From NCBI GenBank assembly GCA_027014605.1, contig JALWDJ010000043.1, positions 1 through 37,706 of the forward strand: a stretch of DNA of 37,706 nucleotides. Direction: 5' to 3'. The stretch comes from Campylobacteraceae bacterium. Lineage in GTDB: Bacteria > Campylobacterota > Campylobacteria > Campylobacterales > Sulfurovaceae. Made by a program: the position numbers and the translations under genes. The notes below the pieces were generated by a model, which was not told the origin of the DNA, ran no database searches, and saw only the letters and a list, made by a program, of their open reading frames with translations. Numbering within the stretch: the first letter of the stretch is position 1; the number at the start of each line of letters is the position of its first letter. Positions 1 through 8,160 of the stretch are shown here, piece after piece.

Positions 1-41
1 TCTAGTTTAGTAAATTTATACTTTCTCCCTAAAATTAACAT
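1..41 (-). CDS. Possible 5' end of a leftward gene cut by the window edge
   Basis: On the minus strand an ATG at 41-39 opens a frame that runs without a stop to the window edge (13 codons, MLILGRKYKFTKL). A minus-strand TATAAT lies at 75-70, about 30 bases upstream, which fits a short leader. The Shine-Dalgarno match is weak (AGGT about 10 bases upstream). The fragment is too short to identify. It could be chance in AT-rich DNA, but the divergent promoter arrangement makes a real gene start plausible. Confidence 0.3.
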   Translation of the reverse strand, partial: MLILGRKYKFTKL

Positions 42-69
42 ATTTTAATAAACCTATTTTTCTTTATTT

Positions 70-77
70 ATTATAAT
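70..77. promoter_or_regulatory. Overlapping divergent -10 boxes
   Basis: TATAAT reads rightward at 72-77, and the same motif reads leftward at 75-70, so one 8-base core carries a -10 box on each strand. Rightward transcription from here would give a leader of about 80 bases before the polysaccharide export gene at 163. A second rightward candidate, TAAAAT at 122-127, would start the transcript at the hairpin at 131-155. No convincing -35 is seen, which is common in Campylobacterota sigma-70 promoters. Confidence 0.4.
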
Positions 78-130
78 ATCATAATTCCACTTCAGTCTCT
101 TTTACCTTTATCTATTTATGTTAAAATACT

Positions 131-155
131 CTTTATAAAAAAAAATTTTATAAAG
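131..155 (+). repeat. Perfect 10-bp inverted repeat in front of the export gene
   Basis: CTTTATAAAA (131-140) and TTTTATAAAG (146-155) are perfect inverted copies separated by AAAAA. The right arm runs into the ribosome-binding site (AAAGAGGG at 152-159) of the gene starting at 163. A folded leader would therefore hide part of the Shine-Dalgarno sequence, or the dyad could be a protein-binding operator. All pairs except the outermost are A-T, so the RNA stem would be weak. Confidence 0.55.
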
Positions 156-162
156 AGGGATA

Positions 163-954
163 ATGAGGATATTTTTTATAGCTTTAATAATACTATTTAA
201 TGGATGTAGTATTAAAGAATATACAATGTTTCAAAGTAAAAAGTCAGAATATCAACCACCACAAGAGTTAAATATCACAATAGAGAGTAGAATACTTCCT
301 GATGATGTATTGGTAATAGATATATATAATATGAACCAAAAATCTAATATTTTAAAAGATGCCAATATATTAAACTCTGGAGTTAATAATTATGACCCAA
401 GAAATAAATATATTGTAGAGCCAGATGGAACAATATATCTACCTCTAATTAAAGAGGTCTCTGTTGCAGGACTTACAACTCAAGAGTTAAATAGGAAATT
501 GACAAGAGCCTATGCCAAATATCTTAAAGAGCCTTATGTTAAGACTAAGATAGCTAACCATAGAGTATATGTGCTTGGAGAGGTAAGAAAACAGGGATTA
601 GTTCCTATTGTAGGGAGTAGCATATCTCTAATTGAGGCTATATCAAAATCTGGTGGTGTAACTGATGATGGAGTTTTAAGTAGAATACGAATTATTAGTA
701 AAGTTAATGGAAAAAGTATATTAAGAACAGTAAATCTTACTAAATTTAATACTTTAAATATAGATAATTTAATGTTAGCAAACAATAGCATAGTATATGT
801 AGAGCCAAGAAGCTCAAAAGCATTTAAACTTGGAATTGACAACTATCTGCCTCTAATAAATGCAATTGGAAGTATCTCTGGAACACTACTAAATATAGAT
901 ACATTGGGTACTAGTAATTTAATAGACTCAATTAGAAATCCTAATATGAAATAA
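163..954 (+). CDS. Polysaccharide export outer-membrane lipoprotein (Wza-like, short)
   Basis: This is probably the outer-membrane component that passes capsule or exopolysaccharide out of the cell. The N-terminus is a lipoprotein signal (MRIFFIALIILFNGC), with Cys15 as the lipidation site. Residues about 43-128 match the polysaccharide export (Wza/KpsD) domain, including the stretch VEPDGTIYLPLI. Residues about 130-185 form one SLBB domain (VYVLGEVRKQG then LIEAISKSGGV). At 263 residues it is shorter than E. coli Wza (about 380), so it should carry fewer ring-forming domains. The ATG at 163 follows a good AAAGAGGG site. The next gene, a Wzc-like co-polymerase, begins 8 bases downstream, the usual partner order. 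Its own locus symbol cannot be assigned. Confidence 0.88.
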   Translation: MRIFFIALIILFNGCSIKEYTMFQSKKSEYQPPQELNITIESRILPDDVLVIDIYNMNQKSNILKDANILNSGVNNYDPRNKYIVEPDGTIYLPLIKEVSVAGLTTQELNRKLTRAYAKYLKEPYVKTKIANHRVYVLGEVRKQGLVPIVGSSISLIEAISKSGGVTDDGVLSRIRIISKVNGKSILRTVNLTKFNTLNIDNLMLANNSIVYVEPRSSKAFKLGIDNYLPLINAIGSISGTLLNIDTLGTSNLIDSIRNPNMK

Positions 955-962
955 GGAAAAGT

Positions 963-3416
963 ATGAATAATTACGAACAGATTATGGAAGAAGATAAGAT
1001 AGATTTAAGAGAGTCATTTCGTACAATAAAAGAGAATTTTAAAACTGTTCTATTAATAACCTTTTTATTTATATTTTTAGCAGGAGCTTATCTCTATTGG
1101 TCTAAAAATATCTATAGCTCTAATACAATTATATCATTAGAACAAAAAAGTAATAATGGTGGACTTACTATGTTAAAAAGTAGTATGTTAAGTAATTTAG
1201 GATTAGGTGGGATTAATGATAATACAGATATAGGAACAGCAAAGGTTAAGTTACAATCAAGAAAATATATTACTACTCTTCTTAATAAATTAGATATTGA
1301 TATGGAGTACTATATTGAGAGAAATTTTAAAAAAATAGAATTTGAGAAGTTTAATAATTTTAAAATTAATTTAAAAATTAAAGATAAAGAGCTATATGGA
1401 GATAAAGATAAAGTTGAATTTAGATTAAAACCTATTAATAGTAAAAAATATATATTGGAAGTAAGAGCTATAAATTATAAAAAAGAGCATAATTATGGAG
1501 AGTTAGTTAATAATAGTCACTTTAGAATTAAAATATTAAAAAGAAAAGGGATAGACCCTTATGATATAGAAAAAGGAAAAGATAATCCAATTAGTGACTA
1601 TATATATAGTAATTTTAAATCTAAAATATATATTTTTAAAAAATTAGATAGAGATGCTCAAATAGATAAAATTATTAATAATCTTACTATAGAAGAGATA
1701 AAAAAAGTTTCTAATATGTTTAAATTAAAATATAATGGAACTTTACCCAAAAAAACAAAAGAGATTGTTAGCAGAATATCAAATAGTTTTATATTAGATA
1801 CTCGTAAAGAGAGAGAAAAAGAGTTAAATAGACAACTTAAAATTATTGATAATCAAATATCTGATATTCGTAAAAATTTAAATAGAAAGGTAAAAAAATT
1901 AGAAAAGTATCAAGAGAAGAGTGGTGTAGCAATTATGAGTGACCCAACACTTCTTTTAGAAGATATAGATAAAAAGAAACAGAGTATAGATACTATATTA
2001 TTACAGATAAAAGAGATTAATAATTTTATTAATAATTTAAATAGTAATAATGTATTAACTAGTGTTGCATTAATGGAAGTAGGGATAGATACAACCTCTA
2101 TACAGCCCCTTATGGATAGTTTTATAAGTAGTAATGAGAAGATTAGAGAACTTGAACTACAAAAAGAGAATATTAATAAATCTGTTACATCAAATAAGCA
2201 GATAGCATCTTTTATTGAAGATTTAAAAAATAAAAATAATACGCTAGAAAATCTATTATCAGATTTTACTGAAGACCATCCGCAAGTGATTAAACAGAAA
2301 AAAGAGATAGAGAGATTAATAGATAAGATTAATAATAATATTGATATAAATCTAAAAAAGTTTCGAAAAAATAGAGATATTATAAAATCAAATATATTAA
2401 CAAATATATTAATGGTTAAAAAGAGCCTACTTGCTAAATTAAATATTTTAGAAAAAGATATTAATAAAAGAGAAAAACTTTTAAAATTAATACCATCTAA
2501 AAAGATGGCTCATAATGAGTTAAAAAGAGAGTGGGGATTTGACCAAGGTCTCTACTCTACGTTATTGCAAAGAAGAGTAGAGGTAGAGATATCTAAAGTA
2601 TCAATGAAAGCTAATACTAAAATTTTAGAAGATGCATATATTGCTAAAAAACCAGATAGTCCTAAAAAGAAACTCGTTTTAATAGTAAGTTTAGTTACAG
2701 GATTTATACTTGGTATATTTTTTATATTTTTTAGAGAGTTTATAGATAGAAAGGTAAGAAAATTAAAAGATATTGAAGATCTAACCAATATGCCAATATT
2801 AGGAGAGATAAGACAAGGCAGATATAATAGATTATCTAAAGAGGATTTTAGAATGGTTAGAACAAATTTACAACTATCCTCTATTCATCAAGATAGTTGT
2901 AATATAATATTAATAACTTCTACCATAAACAGAGAGGGCAAAACTGTAATCTCTGCCAATTTAGCTAGAATTTTTTCAGAGATAAATAGAAAAGTATTAG
3001 TAATAGATTTAGATATGAGAAAACCTAGATTACATAATGAGTTTAAAAAGAAAAATAGCATAGGTATGAGTGATTATATATTACAAGATATAGAGATTTC
3101 TGATATTTTAATTAATATTAATCAAAATTTAGATTTTATTCCAGCAGGTTCTATTGTCTCAAATGAGTCCACACTCTTAATGAATAATAGATTTGAGAAA
3201 TTAATAGAAGAGTTAAAAGAGATATATGACTATATTATATTTGATACTCCATCTTTAACTCCATATTCAGATACAAGATTACTATTTGAATATAGTGATA
3301 TTGTACTATTTATTGTAAGAGCGAATATTAGTTTTAAAAACTATATTATAGATTTTGAGAGATTAAAAGAGACTCATAAGATTAAATCATCAGGAGTTAT
3401 CTTAAATGGAGTATAA
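963..3416 (+). CDS. Polysaccharide co-polymerase with C-terminal BY-kinase-type ATPase domain (Wzc/ExoP-like)
   Basis: This inner-membrane protein should control polysaccharide chain length and couple synthesis to the Wza-like exporter encoded just upstream. A Wzz-type N-terminal domain begins with a membrane segment at about residues 27-49. A long, Lys/Glu-rich periplasmic region of coiled-coil character follows, then a second membrane segment at about 569-592. The cytoplasmic ATPase domain has Walker A (INREGKT, near residue 655), Walker A' (VLVIDLDMRKP, near 680) and Walker B (YIIFDTPS, near 757). At 817 residues it is long for the family because of an extended periplasmic part. The protein stops right after the GVILNGV segment. 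The tyrosine-rich tail that bacterial tyrosine kinases autophosphorylate is absent. Confidence 0.88.
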   Translation: MNNYEQIMEEDKIDLRESFRTIKENFKTVLLITFLFIFLAGAYLYWSKNIYSSNTIISLEQKSNNGGLTMLKSSMLSNLGLGGINDNTDIGTAKVKLQSRKYITTLLNKLDIDMEYYIERNFKKIEFEKFNNFKINLKIKDKELYGDKDKVEFRLKPINSKKYILEVRAINYKKEHNYGELVNNSHFRIKILKRKGIDPYDIEKGKDNPISDYIYSNFKSKIYIFKKLDRDAQIDKIINNLTIEEIKKVSNMFKLKYNGTLPKKTKEIVSRISNSFILDTRKEREKELNRQLKIIDNQISDIRKNLNRKVKKLEKYQEKSGVAIMSDPTLLLEDIDKKKQSIDTILLQIKEINNFINNLNSNNVLTSVALMEVGIDTTSIQPLMDSFISSNEKIRELELQKENINKSVTSNKQIASFIEDLKNKNNTLENLLSDFTEDHPQVIKQKKEIERLIDKINNNIDINLKKFRKNRDIIKSNILTNILMVKKSLLAKLNILEKDINKREKLLKLIPSKKMAHNELKREWGFDQGLYSTLLQRRVEVEISKVSMKANTKILEDAYIAKKPDSPKKKLVLIVSLVTGFILGIFFIFFREFIDRKVRKLKDIEDLTNMPILGEIRQGRYNRLSKEDFRMVRTNLQLSSIHQDSCNIILITSTINREGKTVISANLARIFSEINRKVLVIDLDMRKPRLHNEFKKKNSIGMSDYILQDIEISDILININQNLDFIPAGSIVSNESTLLMNNRFEKLIEELKEIYDYIIFDTPSLTPYSDTRLLFEYSDIVLFIVRANISFKNYIIDFERLKETHKIKSSGVILNGV

Positions 3417-3471
3417 AAATAAATAAAATAGGTTAAGATATATACAATAAAAAATTTTATATAATAAAATT

Positions 3472-3524
3472 ATTACTAATTATGAGTTAAATTTTATAGT
3501 TAGTAATTAAAAATTTAATTTTTT
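3472..3524 (+). repeat. Two consecutive dyads between the co-polymerase gene and wlbA
   Basis: ATTACTAA (3472-3479) and TTAGTAAT (3500-3507) are perfect inverted copies 20 bases apart. The second arm overlaps a smaller dyad, AATTAAA (3505-3511) and TTTAATT (3514-3520), which is followed by TTTT. The arrangement could be a weak terminator or an attenuator separating export genes from sugar-nucleotide genes. All stems are A-T rich, so the call is tentative. Confidence 0.35.
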
Positions 3525-3543
3525 AGCTAGGGGGGATTATTAT

Positions 3544-4509
3544 ATGAACAAAAAAAATTTTGCACTTATTGGTGCTAGTGGTTATATAGCTCCAAGACAT
3601 ATGAGAGCAATAAAAGAGACAGGGAATGAGCTTGTAGCAACTCTTGATCCATATGATGGTATAGGCATTATAGATAGTTATTTTCCTAAAGCAGACTTTT
3701 TTACAGAGTTTGAGAGATTTGATAGATTTGTAGATAAGTGGCGAAGAGATACAGGAAAAAAGATAGATTATGTCTCAATCTGTTCTCCTAATTATTTACA
3801 TGATTCACATATTCGTTTTGCATTAAGAAGTGGAGCTGATGCTATTTGTGAAAAACCATTAGTTTTAAATCCTTGGAATATTGACCAATTAGAAATAATT
3901 GAGAAGGAGACAGGACAAAGAGTTTATAATATTTTACAACTTAGATTACACCCCTCAATTATAGCACTAAAAAAGAAAATAACTAGAGAGTTAAAAGAAA
4001 ATCCAAATAGATTTTATGATATTGATTTAACATATTTAACATCAAGAGGTAAGTGGTATTTTATCTCATGGAAAGGTAATGAGGCAAAATCTGGTGGAAT
4101 TGCATCAAATATAGGAGTACACTTTTATGATATGCTCACTTGGATATTTGGAGATGTACAAGAGAGTATGGTTCATATTAAAACTCCTGATTGTAATGCA
4201 GGTTCATTTAGACTTAAAAATGCCAATGTTCGTTGGTTTTTATCGGTGAATTATGATTATATCCCACAAGAGATAAAAGAGCAGGGACAACGAACATATA
4301 GAAGTATAACAGTTGATGGAGAGGAGATAGAGTTTAGTGGTGGTTTTACAGACTTACATACTAGAAGTTATAAAGAAATTTTGAAAGGTAATGGATTTGG
4401 ATTAAATGAGGCTCATAGCTCTATTAGTACTGTTTCAACTATTAGAAATTTAAAGGCTATAGGACTCAGAGGAGATTATCATCCATTTTGTAAGAAAGTT
4501 ATTAATTAA
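3544..4509 (+). CDS. wlbA: UDP-N-acetylglucosaminuronate 3-dehydrogenase (WlbA/WbpB type)
   Basis: This NAD-dependent Gfo/Idh/MocA oxidoreductase oxidises C3 of UDP-GlcNAc uronic acid to the 3-keto sugar. The N-terminal Rossmann motif is [14 protein letters not shown]. The family signature CEKPLV places the conserved lysine at K104 (E103-K104-P105). H193 in GVHFYD is the usual second active-site residue, with D196 just after. Length (321) fits WlbA/WbpB. A strong G-rich ribosome-binding site (AGGGGGG at about 3530-3536) precedes the ATG, hinting at high translation. The acetyltransferase and aminotransferase that follow within 2 bases are the next steps of the same pathway, which makes the assignment firm. 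The 6-dehydrogenase that makes UDP-GlcNAcA is not in the window. Confidence 0.9.
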   Translation: MNKKNFALIGASGYIAPRHMRAIKETGNELVATLDPYDGIGIIDSYFPKADFFTEFERFDRFVDKWRRDTGKKIDYVSICSPNYLHDSHIRFALRSGADAICEKPLVLNPWNIDQLEIIEKETGQRVYNILQLRLHPSIIALKKKITRELKENPNRFYDIDLTYLTSRGKWYFISWKGNEAKSGGIASNIGVHFYDMLTWIFGDVQESMVHIKTPDCNAGSFRLKNANVRWFLSVNYDYIPQEIKEQGQRTYRSITVDGEEIEFSGGFTDLHTRSYKEILKGNGFGLNEAHSSISTVSTIRNLKAIGLRGDYHPFCKKVIN

Positions 4510-4511
4510 TC

Positions 4512-5078
4512 ATGAGTTATTTTGTACATAAAACAGCTATTATAGATAAGAATGTAACTATTGGTAAAAATAGTAAAATCTGGCACTTTTCTCATATTCT
4601 CTCCAATACAACTATTGGAGAGAATTGCTCTTTTGGACAAAATTGCGTAGTTGGTGGAAATGTTGATATAGGAGATGGAGTAAAAGTACAAAATAATGTC
4701 TCTATCTATGAGGGTGTAGAGATAGAAGATGATGTTTTTTTAGGTCCATCTATGGTATTTACAAATGTCATTAATCCAAGGGCATTTATTGTTAGAAGAG
4801 ATGAATTTAAAAAGACACTTCTAAAAAAAGGTTGTTCTATTGGAGCAAATGCGACTATTGTTTGTGGTGTAACTATTGGAGAGTATTCTTTAATTGGAAG
4901 TGGAGCAGTAGTAAACAGAAATGTAAAACCTTACGCTTTAATGGTAGGTGTTCCTGCAAAACAGATTGGTTGGGTTGGAATTAGTGGAGATACTCTTAAT
5001 TTTATAGATAATATTGCTCATGATGAATTTGCTACATATAGATTAAAAGATAATAATTTAGAGGTTATAGAAAAATGA
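4512..5078 (+). CDS. wlbB: UDP-GlcNAc3NA 3-N-acetyltransferase (WlbB/WbpD type)
   Basis: This is the acetyl-CoA-dependent enzyme that acetylates the new 3-amino group of the uronic acid sugar. Imperfect hexapeptide repeats (for example [34 protein letters not shown]) run through the first two thirds, predicting a trimeric left-handed beta-helix. The end of the fold is marked by [10 protein letters not shown]. Length (188) is typical. The start lies 2 bases after the wlbA stop and lacks a clear ribosome-binding site, so translation is probably coupled. The gene overlaps the next by ATGA. Its chemical step comes after that of the aminotransferase even though the gene comes first, as in known wlb/wbp loci. 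Confidence 0.9.
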   Translation: MSYFVHKTAIIDKNVTIGKNSKIWHFSHILSNTTIGENCSFGQNCVVGGNVDIGDGVKVQNNVSIYEGVEIEDDVFLGPSMVFTNVINPRAFIVRRDEFKKTLLKKGCSIGANATIVCGVTIGEYSLIGSGAVVNRNVKPYALMVGVPAKQIGWVGISGDTLNFIDNIAHDEFATYRLKDNNLEVIEK

Positions 5079-6172
5079 AGATAGATTTTGCAAAACTACA
5101 ATATCAATATCAACTCTACAAGAGAGAAATTGATGAAGCTATTCATAAAGTATTAGATAACTCTAATTATATTATGGGAGATGAAGTTAGAGAGTTAGAA
5201 GAAAGCTTACAAAATTTTACAAGTGCAAAACAGACTATAACTTGTAGTAGTGGAACAGATGCTTTGCTTCTAGCTATGATGGCTCTTGATATTAAAGCAG
5301 GTGATGAGGTAATTACAACTCCATTTACATTTATAGCCACAGCAGAAACTATTGCACTACTTGGCGCTAAGCCTGTTTTTGTAGATATAGATGAAAAAAC
5401 TTATAATATAGACCCATCTAAAATAGAAGAAAAGATAACTCAAAGAACGAAACTTATTATTTCAGTAAGTCTTTATGGACAACCAAGTAGTTTAGATGAG
5501 ATAGATAAGATTAGAAAAAAATATAATCTTTTTCATATTATTGATGGAGCTCAAAGTTTTGGAGCAACATATAAAAATAGAAATGAGATTTACTATTGTG
5601 ATATTTATACTACAAGTTTTTTCCCTGCTAAACCTTTAGGTTGTTTTGGAGATGGAGGAGCTGTTTTTGCTAAAAATAGTGATATAGCAGATAAAATTAG
5701 AATGTTAAGAGTTCATGGACAAAATAGAAGATATCATCATAAATATATTGGATTAGGTGGACGAATGGATACAATTCAATCTGCTATTGTAAATGTCAAA
5801 TTGAAACACTATAAAAAAGATTTATCCCTTCGACAAGAGGTAGCAAATCAATATAATCAGACTCTAAAAGATAAAAATTTAGTTTTACCCTTTATAGATA
5901 AAAAAGCTACTTCTGTTTTTGCTCAATATAGTATTAGAGTTCAACATAGAGATAAGGTTCAAGTTAAATTAAAAGAACAAGGTATTCCAACTGCTGTTCA
6001 CTATCCTATGCCTCTACATTTGCAAGAGTGTTTTGCATATTTAGGGTATAAAGAGGGGGATTTTCCTATTAGTGAATTAATCTCTAATGAAATTATGAGT
6101 TTGCCTATGAACCCCTATTTAAGTATTAATGAAATTAGATATATTGCAGATAATATAGCTAAATTTATTTAA
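5075..6172 (+). CDS. wlbC: UDP-3-keto-GlcNAcA aminotransferase (WlbC/WbpE type)
   Basis: This DegT/DnrJ/EryC1/StrS-family PLP enzyme should convert the 3-keto uronic acid sugar into the 3-amino sugar using glutamate. The substrate and cofactor motifs are present: [14 protein letters not shown] for phosphate binding, [11 protein letters not shown] with the Asp that contacts the pyridine nitrogen, and [15 protein letters not shown] with the Schiff-base lysine at K186. Length (365) matches WbpE. It overlaps wlbB by 4 bases and closes the three-gene operon. The pathway product UDP-GlcNAc3NAcA (or its ManNAc3NAcA epimer) is used in O-antigen, capsule or glycan synthesis. No epimerase gene is present here to decide which. 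Confidence 0.92.
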   Translation: MKIDFAKLQYQYQLYKREIDEAIHKVLDNSNYIMGDEVRELEESLQNFTSAKQTITCSSGTDALLLAMMALDIKAGDEVITTPFTFIATAETIALLGAKPVFVDIDEKTYNIDPSKIEEKITQRTKLIISVSLYGQPSSLDEIDKIRKKYNLFHIIDGAQSFGATYKNRNEIYYCDIYTTSFFPAKPLGCFGDGGAVFAKNSDIADKIRMLRVHGQNRRYHHKYIGLGGRMDTIQSAIVNVKLKHYKKDLSLRQEVANQYNQTLKDKNLVLPFIDKKATSVFAQYSIRVQHRDKVQVKLKEQGIPTAVHYPMPLHLQECFAYLGYKEGDFPISELISNEIMSLPMNPYLSINEIRYIADNIAKFI

Positions 6173-6174
6173 TA

Positions 6175-6227
6175 GATTTAAATTAAAGTCAAAATTTGCC
6201 ATTTAAATCCTATTTTAATAATTTTTT
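6175..6227 (+). terminator. Possible terminator after wlbC
   Basis: GATTTAAAT (6175-6183) and ATTTAAATC (6201-6209) are perfect inverted copies with a 17-base loop, starting right after the wlbC stop. T-rich sequence follows, including TTTTTT at 6222-6227. The stem is A-T rich and the T run is a little distant, so strength is uncertain. Confidence 0.45.
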
Positions 6228-6262
6228 CTGATTTTATACTCTCTATTTTTGCAAATAGGTGG

Positions 6263-6285
6263 TACAATACTATTTAAAAAATAGT
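6263..6285 (+). promoter_or_regulatory. -10 box and small dyad upstream of the Dsb-like gene
   Basis: TACAAT at 6263-6268 is a reasonable -10 box, about 50 bases ahead of the ATG at 6321. Just downstream, ACTATTT (6269-6275) and AAATAGT (6279-6285) form a perfect 7-bp dyad with a 3-base centre, near the expected transcription start. It could be an operator or a 5'-end stem-loop. Confidence 0.4.
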
Positions 6286-6320
6286 AAGATATAAAAAAAT
6301 AGATAAATAAGGAGATATAG

Positions 6321-7172
6321 ATGTCATTGATGTCGAAATTATTGACTACCACAATAGTAGTAGCAACAGTAAGTCTTAATGCTTCAACCTCAGAAGCAGA
6401 AGTTAAAAATTATATTATAAATCATATGGTAAATAATTCACGAATTAAGGTTACTAGCGTAGATATGATTGGTAAAAAAGAGTTAGAGAGACCAAAAGGG
6501 TGGACAGCTTTTTTTGTAAATATACATGCAGATGTAAAAAAGACTCCAACAGTTACAGATAAAATTACTGTACCAGAGACAGTTTTTGCAAAAGATGGTT
6601 TTGCAGTTCCAACTCTTATTGATATGAAAACAGGAAAAGATTTAAAATCCCAAATTAAACCTAAATTAGACCCAAAACTCTATGATGATGAACATCTATT
6701 TGCAGGAGATAAAAATGCAACACATAAAATTTTAGTCTTTAGTGACCCACAGTGTCCATTTTGTAAAGAGATTGTTCCAAAGATATATAAAGCAGTAAAA
6801 GAGAACCCTAAAACTCTTGCACTATACTATTATCATATGCCACTTCTTCGCATACATCCTGTATCAGATGCAATCTCAAGAGTAATGATGATAGAGCAGA
6901 AAAAGGGACATTTTGATAGAGTAATAGATATGTACTCTTTAGAGTTTAATCCAAGAGAAGTAAATGCTACTAAGATTTTAGGTAAAATTAATAAAAAATA
7001 TGGCTTAAATATTACAGAGAAAGATATTGATGCTAAAGATATTGCAGATAGATTAAGATATGATGAGAATATGGGAACAAAATCTATGGTAGCAGGAACT
7101 CCAACTGTATATATTGATGGAAAGTGGGATAAGACAAGAAAAGCTTATATGAAATATATTAAAGATAAATGA
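6321..7172 (+). CDS. Secreted thioredoxin-fold disulfide protein (DsbC/DsbG-like)
   Basis: This is a periplasmic thiol-disulfide oxidoreductase or isomerase. The N-terminus is an export signal (hydrophobic segment about residues 6-20, probable cleavage near ASTSEA). Residues about 25-125 look like a separate N-terminal domain, and a thioredoxin fold fills the rest. The active-site motif is C145-P-F-C148 in SDPQCPFCKEIVP, and the cis-proline loop is AGTPTVYIDG. The two-domain layout (283 residues) recalls DsbC/DsbG and the Helicobacter DsbC-like proteins; client proteins are unknown. The ATG follows AAGGAGATA. hemC begins 28 bases downstream and is likely cotranscribed. The haem link could suggest work on cytochrome cysteines, but that is only inference. 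Confidence 0.8.
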   Translation: MSLMSKLLTTTIVVATVSLNASTSEAEVKNYIINHMVNNSRIKVTSVDMIGKKELERPKGWTAFFVNIHADVKKTPTVTDKITVPETVFAKDGFAVPTLIDMKTGKDLKSQIKPKLDPKLYDDEHLFAGDKNATHKILVFSDPQCPFCKEIVPKIYKAVKENPKTLALYYYHMPLLRIHPVSDAISRVMMIEQKKGHFDRVIDMYSLEFNPREVNATKILGKINKKYGLNITEKDIDAKDIADRLRYDENMGTKSMVAGTPTVYIDGKWDKTRKAYMKYIKDK

Positions 7173-7200
7173 ACTATACTAAAAAAGATAAAGAGTTATT

Positions 7201-8160
7201 TTGAATAAATTAATAATAGCAACAAGAGCAAGTAAACTCGCTCTTTGGCAGGCATATCATATAAAAAATAGAATAGAAAAAGAGTTTTCTTATATTAAGG
7301 TAGAATTAAATGAGATTACATCAAGAGGTGATAAGATTTTAGATAAACCTTTAGCTCTAATTGGTGGAAAAGGGCATTTTACTAAAGAGCTTGAAGATGA
7401 GATGTTAGCAGGAAATGCTGATATGGCAGTTCACTCTCTCAAAGATGTACCAACATATATTCCAGATGGTTTAGAGTTAGTAGCAATTACTAAAAGAGAG
7501 GAACAATCAGATGTTTTTCTTTCTCACAAATTTAGTTCGTTAGATACTCTTCCTAAAGGTGCAATAGTTGGGACAACAAGTCTTAGAAGAAGAATGCAAC
7601 TCTTAAGAGTTAGACCAGATTTAGTAATTAGGGATTTAAGAGGAAATGTAAATACAAGACTTAGAAAATTAAAAGATGGACAGTATGATGCTATTATTTT
7701 AGCATATATTGGTTTAGCTAGATTAGATTTACTGAAGGATATACCATTTACTCAAAAATTACCTTTAGATATGATGATACCACCAATGGGACAAGCCTCT
7801 TTAGGAATAGAGATAGTTAGCTCTAATAGAGAAGTAAGAGAGATAGCTAAATTCTTAAATGATGAAGAGAGTTCTCTTTTAACAAAACTAGAGAGAGATT
7901 TTATATCAAAAATTGGAGCAGGTTGCTCTGCACCAGTGGCTGTTAATGCTACTATAGACGGGAGTAATGTAAAGATAGAGTCAATGATAGGATATCCAAA
8001 TGGAACTAATATCTTACATAAATCATTAGTAGCAAATAGAGAGGAGTCTAATAGTTTAGGTATAGAACTTGCATATTTAATGGTTGAAAATGGTGCATTA
8101 GATATTTTAAAAAATGCTGAGAAATTAGCATTTAAAGATGAGATGCCTCAGAGAATTTAA
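7201..8160 (+). CDS. hemC: Porphobilinogen deaminase (hydroxymethylbilane synthase)
   Basis: This cytoplasmic enzyme joins four porphobilinogen molecules into hydroxymethylbilane in haem and sirohaem synthesis. The N-terminus (LIIATRASKLALWQA) and the stretches SLKDVPT, GTTSLRRRMQLL and RDLRGNVNTRL are characteristic. C242 in GAGCSAPVAV is the attachment site of the dipyrromethane cofactor. Length (319) is normal. Translation starts at TTG; the family N-terminus begins exactly there and no better in-frame ATG exists. The gene sits 28 bases after the Dsb-like gene. Its last 29 bases overlap the convergent rsmH gene. Confidence 0.96.
   Translation: MNKLIIATRASKLALWQAYHIKNRIEKEFSYIKVELNEITSRGDKILDKPLALIGGKGHFTKELEDEMLAGNADMAVHSLKDVPTYIPDGLELVAITKREEQSDVFLSHKFSSLDTLPKGAIVGTTSLRRRMQLLRVRPDLVIRDLRGNVNTRLRKLKDGQYDAIILAYIGLARLDLLKDIPFTQKLPLDMMIPPMGQASLGIEIVSSNREVREIAKFLNDEESSLLTKLERDFISKIGAGCSAPVAVNATIDGSNVKIESMIGYPNGTNILHKSLVANREESNSLGIELAYLMVENGALDILKNAEKLAFKDEMPQRI

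Noticed and set aside
534-842. 102-codon open frame opposite the polysaccharide export gene
   Set aside because: It lies wholly antisense to a well-supported gene and has no recognisable domain. The same holds for the antisense frames at 2552-2788, 19228-19461, 21422-21742, 22595-22957, 26485-26919 and 37227-37496.
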